This document shows positions 3,960-6,590 of a stretch of 6,590 bases of DNA, one piece after another. Under the pieces are notes generated by a model. That model made no database searches. It saw nothing but the letters and a program-made list of their open reading frames with translations, and was not told where the DNA came from. The stretch covers positions 1 to 6,590 of the forward strand of contig JAUZPH010000207.1 of NCBI GenBank assembly GCA_030706065.1. The letters run 5' to 3'. Numbering within the stretch: position 1 is the stretch's first letter; each line of letters starts with the position of its first letter. Source of the stretch: Bacillota bacterium (lineage in GTDB: Bacteria > Bacillota > Clostridia > Clostridiales > Clostridiaceae). The translations under genes and the position numbers were made by a program.

Positions 3960-6311
3960 CTACAGATAGATATCAGAGAACTCCACAGTAGTAACTTGTA
4001 CAAGATGATTGTCCAATAAATCCATGCCGGGCAGCTCAGTTTGTTCTTCCGTCACCATTTCATCAGGAAGAAGGATGGTAAAGGTACTTCCCCTCCCAAT
4101 CCTGCTCTTGACCGATATACTGCCGCCCAAAGCGTCTACCAGTTTCTTCACCAGGGATAAACCAATACCCGAGCCTTCCGCCTGCCTTGACAAGGAGCTG
4201 TCCACTTGTCCAAATCTCTCAAATATAACTTCTACTTTATCCTCAGGTATTCCAATACCGTTGTCCTTGACCTCAATACGTATTCTATTTTTTACCGTGC
4301 GTAAGTTTACACTTATTCTCCTGCCTTCAGGGGTAAACTTGATTGCATTCGAAAGAAGGTTTAAGAGAATCCTTTCATATTTCTCATCGTCCATCCCAAT
4401 TATCTTCTTTTGAGTTAAGGGCTCAAAAGTCAGCTTGATTCCCTTTTGGGAGGAATATGTACGTACTGATTCCACAATTGAATTTGTCAGAAATACTATG
4501 TCCACATTCCTTTTGTGTATTTTGATTCTTCCTGCATCGGCACTGGTAATGTCCAGTAGATTATTTACAAGTCTCAGCTGCCGGAAGGTATTCTGCCTTA
4601 TTATGTTTATGTATTTTTTTGTTCTGTCGGACAGTTCGATGCCGCAAAGATAGTTTAAAGCCTGGATTGCCGTGTTGATTACGTTTAGCGGCGTCCTGAA
4701 TTCATGGGATATCAGAGACAGAAACTCATCTTTCATTTCAATGGCTTTTTTTAGTGCCTCGTTCTTATCAATCTCCACATTCAGAAGCTGCTCACGGGCG
4801 TTTTCCAAAGCCTGCTGGCTTCTCATAAGAACGGTTATATCACGGGAAGTAACAATCCCATATAAAAAATTCCCAAGTTCATCAAAGACAGGTATACCAT
4901 TTATCAGCGAATAAAAAATCTCCCCGCCTCTTTCATAATATATAATTCGATTTTCTGTAACAATTCCATGCATTGCACGATAGAAAGCCGTTTCCTCTAC
5001 GGCAATAAGTGTCCCATCCATATTATAACGTTTCTCGTTATTATATAAATCGATGAACGTATAAATTCTGCTTGATTGATATTTCTGTGCAGACTTATTC
5101 ATAATAATCAATCTGCTGTTTTCATCAACGACATAAAGGGATTCCTGAAGGTTGTCTACAATAGCTTCAAGCAGTTCCTTCTGCTTTTTGATAGTTTGTG
5201 ATTGTTTTGCCCGGCCTGTAACATCCTGAGAGTTAAACACTGCCATAACCATGTTTCCACTTTCATCATAAATGGGATTCCCGCTGATGCTTACATATCT
5301 CTCAGTACCATCGTATTTCATAACCATCTGGTATCTTTCAAGCTTTTCACCTTTCAGTACACGGGAGGCAGGTAATTCCTCCCGGGAAAGTTCTTTTCCA
5401 TCTTTATCATAGTATTTAACTGCATCCAGTGAACAGCCCACTGTGCTGATGTCAACGGGCCCGGCCCATTCTTTGGCCTTTTTGTTCAGTTTGATATAGT
5501 TTCCATCAATATCCAGAATGTAGAATCCATCATTGATATTATCCAGAATCACTTCCAATTCTCTTTTTTGCTGCTCCAGTTCCTTCTCCATCTTCTTACG
5601 TTCAGCTATCTCTTCCTTATTTAAAACCTGTTCCGTTGTCTCCACAGCCATAGTAACACAATACTTTATTTTATTGTCCTCACTGATGGGAATCAGAGAT
5701 AACTTCCAGTAGGTAGTTTCTCTGTTAAAGCCTTCATACTTGAATTCCTCAATGTTGTATGACTTTCGGGTTTCAATTACGGTGCTCCAGATATCCTCGA
5801 AGGCACTTCCTTTAAAACCTGTTACAAACTCTGTTATGTGCTTCCCAATGCAATTTTCCCTTTTATTGAAGGGCGCATTTAAAAAGCCTAAGCACTTATC
5901 ATTTGCTCTCAGGAGAGTCATATCCGGCATGCTGTAAATACCGACACCATAGTAGTTATCCAAATACAGGGCGCTTATTATCGGGCATTTAACATAAGGA
6001 TCCGAGCCCGGTTTCTCCAAAAACATGTACACGCTTTCTTTTGGGCCGCTAATTACCTTGAAATTAAAAAATTTTACTTCAAGTGAGCTGGTAAACAAAA
6101 AATATTCGGCTGTATCAATTATCCTTTGAGAGCTCACATCAGGTCCGATCCTTAAAACCCTGAACAACTCCTCAATATTCTTATATAGAAAATCTTCAAT
6201 TTGAACCCCAGTCATATGAGCAAAAGCTTCATTGGCCTCAATAACAACACCTTCATTTACAATTACAAAAGGATTTTCCTTAATATCTCCATGGGAAGCT
6301 ATATTATTCAT
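3960..6311 (-). CDS. Multi-PAS soluble sensor histidine kinase
   Basis: This 783-residue protein is a HisKA-type sensor kinase that would autophosphorylate a histidine and pass the phosphate to a response regulator. PAS-like sensor modules are seen at about 10-100, 115-230, 250-370 and 380-495, the last two clearly PAS with DITxxxxx-type ends (VFNSQDVTGR, VTSRDIT) and coiled-coil linkers (about 228-255, 495-528). The catalytic core is complete: H-box SHEFRTPLN with H536, N-box NLLSNAIKFTP (651-661), G1 DNGIGIP (683-689), F-box FERF (697-700), G2 GSGIGLS (713-719) and G3 GRGSTF (739-744). A 34-residue acidic tail follows. There is no signal peptide or transmembrane segment, so it probably senses a cytoplasmic signal; no heme- or flavin-binding motif is obvious. 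GGAGGG lies 6 nt before the ATG. It has its own promoter and terminator and no response regulator nearby. Similar orphan PAS kinases in Clostridia can feed Spo0A, which is only a possibility here. Confidence 0.95.
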   Translation of the reverse strand: MNNIASHGDIKENPFVIVNEGVVIEANEAFAHMTGVQIEDFLYKNIEELFRVLRIGPDVSSQRIIDTAEYFLFTSSLEVKFFNFKVISGPKESVYMFLEKPGSDPYVKCPIISALYLDNYYGVGIYSMPDMTLLRANDKCLGFLNAPFNKRENCIGKHITEFVTGFKGSAFEDIWSTVIETRKSYNIEEFKYEGFNRETTYWKLSLIPISEDNKIKYCVTMAVETTEQVLNKEEIAERKKMEKELEQQKRELEVILDNINDGFYILDIDGNYIKLNKKAKEWAGPVDISTVGCSLDAVKYYDKDGKELSREELPASRVLKGEKLERYQMVMKYDGTERYVSISGNPIYDESGNMVMAVFNSQDVTGRAKQSQTIKKQKELLEAIVDNLQESLYVVDENSRLIIMNKSAQKYQSSRIYTFIDLYNNEKRYNMDGTLIAVEETAFYRAMHGIVTENRIIYYERGGEIFYSLINGIPVFDELGNFLYGIVTSRDITVLMRSQQALENAREQLLNVEIDKNEALKKAIEMKDEFLSLISHEFRTPLNVINTAIQALNYLCGIELSDRTKKYINIIRQNTFRQLRLVNNLLDITSADAGRIKIHKRNVDIVFLTNSIVESVRTYSSQKGIKLTFEPLTQKKIIGMDDEKYERILLNLLSNAIKFTPEGRRISVNLRTVKNRIRIEVKDNGIGIPEDKVEVIFERFGQVDSSLSRQAEGSGIGLSLVKKLVDALGGSISVKSRIGRGSTFTILLPDEMVTEEQTELPGMDLLDNHLVQVTTVEFSDIYL

Positions 6312-6365
6312 AAGTAACCCTCCAAATTCCTACCGGATTCTTCTCTCTTTAACCTTCATGTAGTT

Positions 6366-6394
6366 ATTATAGCATTTTATTCCATTTATATCTA
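6366..6394 (-). promoter_or_regulatory. Extended -10 promoter of the histidine kinase gene
   Basis: On the minus strand TGCTATAAT gives an extended -10 with a perfect TATAAT (6366-6371), 17 bp after TAGATA (6389-6394), which matches the -35 consensus at four of six bases. The predicted start is about 45-50 nt before the kinase ATG, and the promoter lies just downstream of the purH terminator, so the kinase is expected to be expressed independently of purH. Confidence 0.65.
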
Positions 6395-6415
6395 TGCTTT
6401 TCCAATTTTTGATAT

Positions 6416-6442
6416 AAAAAAATGAGGTACAAAGTACCTCAT
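6416..6442 (-). terminator. Intrinsic terminator of purH
   Basis: On the minus strand ATGAGGTAC (6434-6442) and GTACCTCAT (6422-6430, written in minus-strand sense) form a perfect 9-bp stem with a TTT loop, followed by a T run (6416-6421). It begins 12 nt after the purH stop codon and is a textbook intrinsic terminator. Confidence 0.9.
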
Positions 6443-6454
6443 CCCAGCTGAATT

Positions 6455-6590
6455 TTAATGATGGAATAATCTCAACCCCGAGCACGCCATAACCATGTCA
6501 TATTCATTACAGGCTTCTGTTACAATATTGTCTCTTATTGAACCGCCTGGCTGAACAATATATTTCACCCCGCTTTGAGCGGCCCTGTCA
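6455..6590 (-). CDS. purH: PurH C-terminus (AICAR formyltransferase), partial
   Basis: Only the last 44 residues are in the window; the gene runs in from the right edge. They contain GVKYIVQPGGSIRD and end in SGLRLFHH, matching the conserved C-terminus of phosphoribosylaminoimidazolecarboxamide formyltransferase (PurH), which carries the QPGGSIRD motif and ends in a G-x-R-x-F-x-H type sequence. PurH transfers a formyl group from 10-formyltetrahydrofolate to AICAR, a late step of de novo purine synthesis, in the cytoplasm. The RLFHH ending, rather than RHFKH or RHFRH, may point to the stand-alone formyltransferase seen in some Clostridia rather than the fused cyclohydrolase form, but the visible part is too short to tell. 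A clean terminator follows. Confidence 0.88.
   Translation of the reverse strand, partial: DRAAQSGVKYIVQPGGSIRDNIVTEACNEYDMVMACSGLRLFHH

Noticed and set aside
4009..4914. Several plus-strand frames opposite the kinase gene
   Set aside because: All are antisense to conserved kinase and PAS coding sequence and have no start signals; they are shadows.

Overview
The window is AT-rich DNA with strong AAAGGAGG-type ribosome binding sites, sigma-A promoters with TATAAT -10 boxes, and a Gram-positive-style lipoprotein, PAS-domain kinase and oxygen-sensitive radical SAM enzymes. Together these suggest a low-GC anaerobic Firmicute of the class Clostridia. The species cannot be named from the sequence.

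Left part (1-3104): a non-coding block holds two divergent promoters. The leftward one has a near-consensus TTTACA-17-TATAAT architecture and leads into what may be the 5' end of a cyclic-di-GMP-I (GEMM) riboswitch cut by the window edge. The rightward one (TTGACT-17-TAAAAT) has a perfect palindrome over its -10 box and drives an XRE-family regulator. The regulator is followed at 24 bp by a radical SAM protein with three C-terminal CxxC pairs, then, after a 115-bp gap holding a long imperfect hairpin, by a HemN/HemW-like radical SAM protein. A strong hairpin closes this rightward unit. The three genes look like a regulator plus a pair of radical SAM enzymes; their substrate is not evident and no precursor peptide, transporter or heme gene is seen beside them.

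Right part (3167-6590), all on the minus strand: the 3' end of purH (purine biosynthesis) with its own terminator; a 783-residue soluble sensor histidine kinase with several PAS domains, its own extended -10 promoter and its own terminator; and a small lipoprotein with a Gln/Thr-rich linker and a beta-rich, bactofilin-like C-terminal domain, whose gene converges on the radical SAM unit. No response regulator is present, so the kinase appears to be an orphan here.

The most interesting parts are the uncharacterised XRE/radical SAM/HemN-like cassette with its operator-like palindrome and intercistronic hairpin, and the truncated riboswitch candidate at the left edge.
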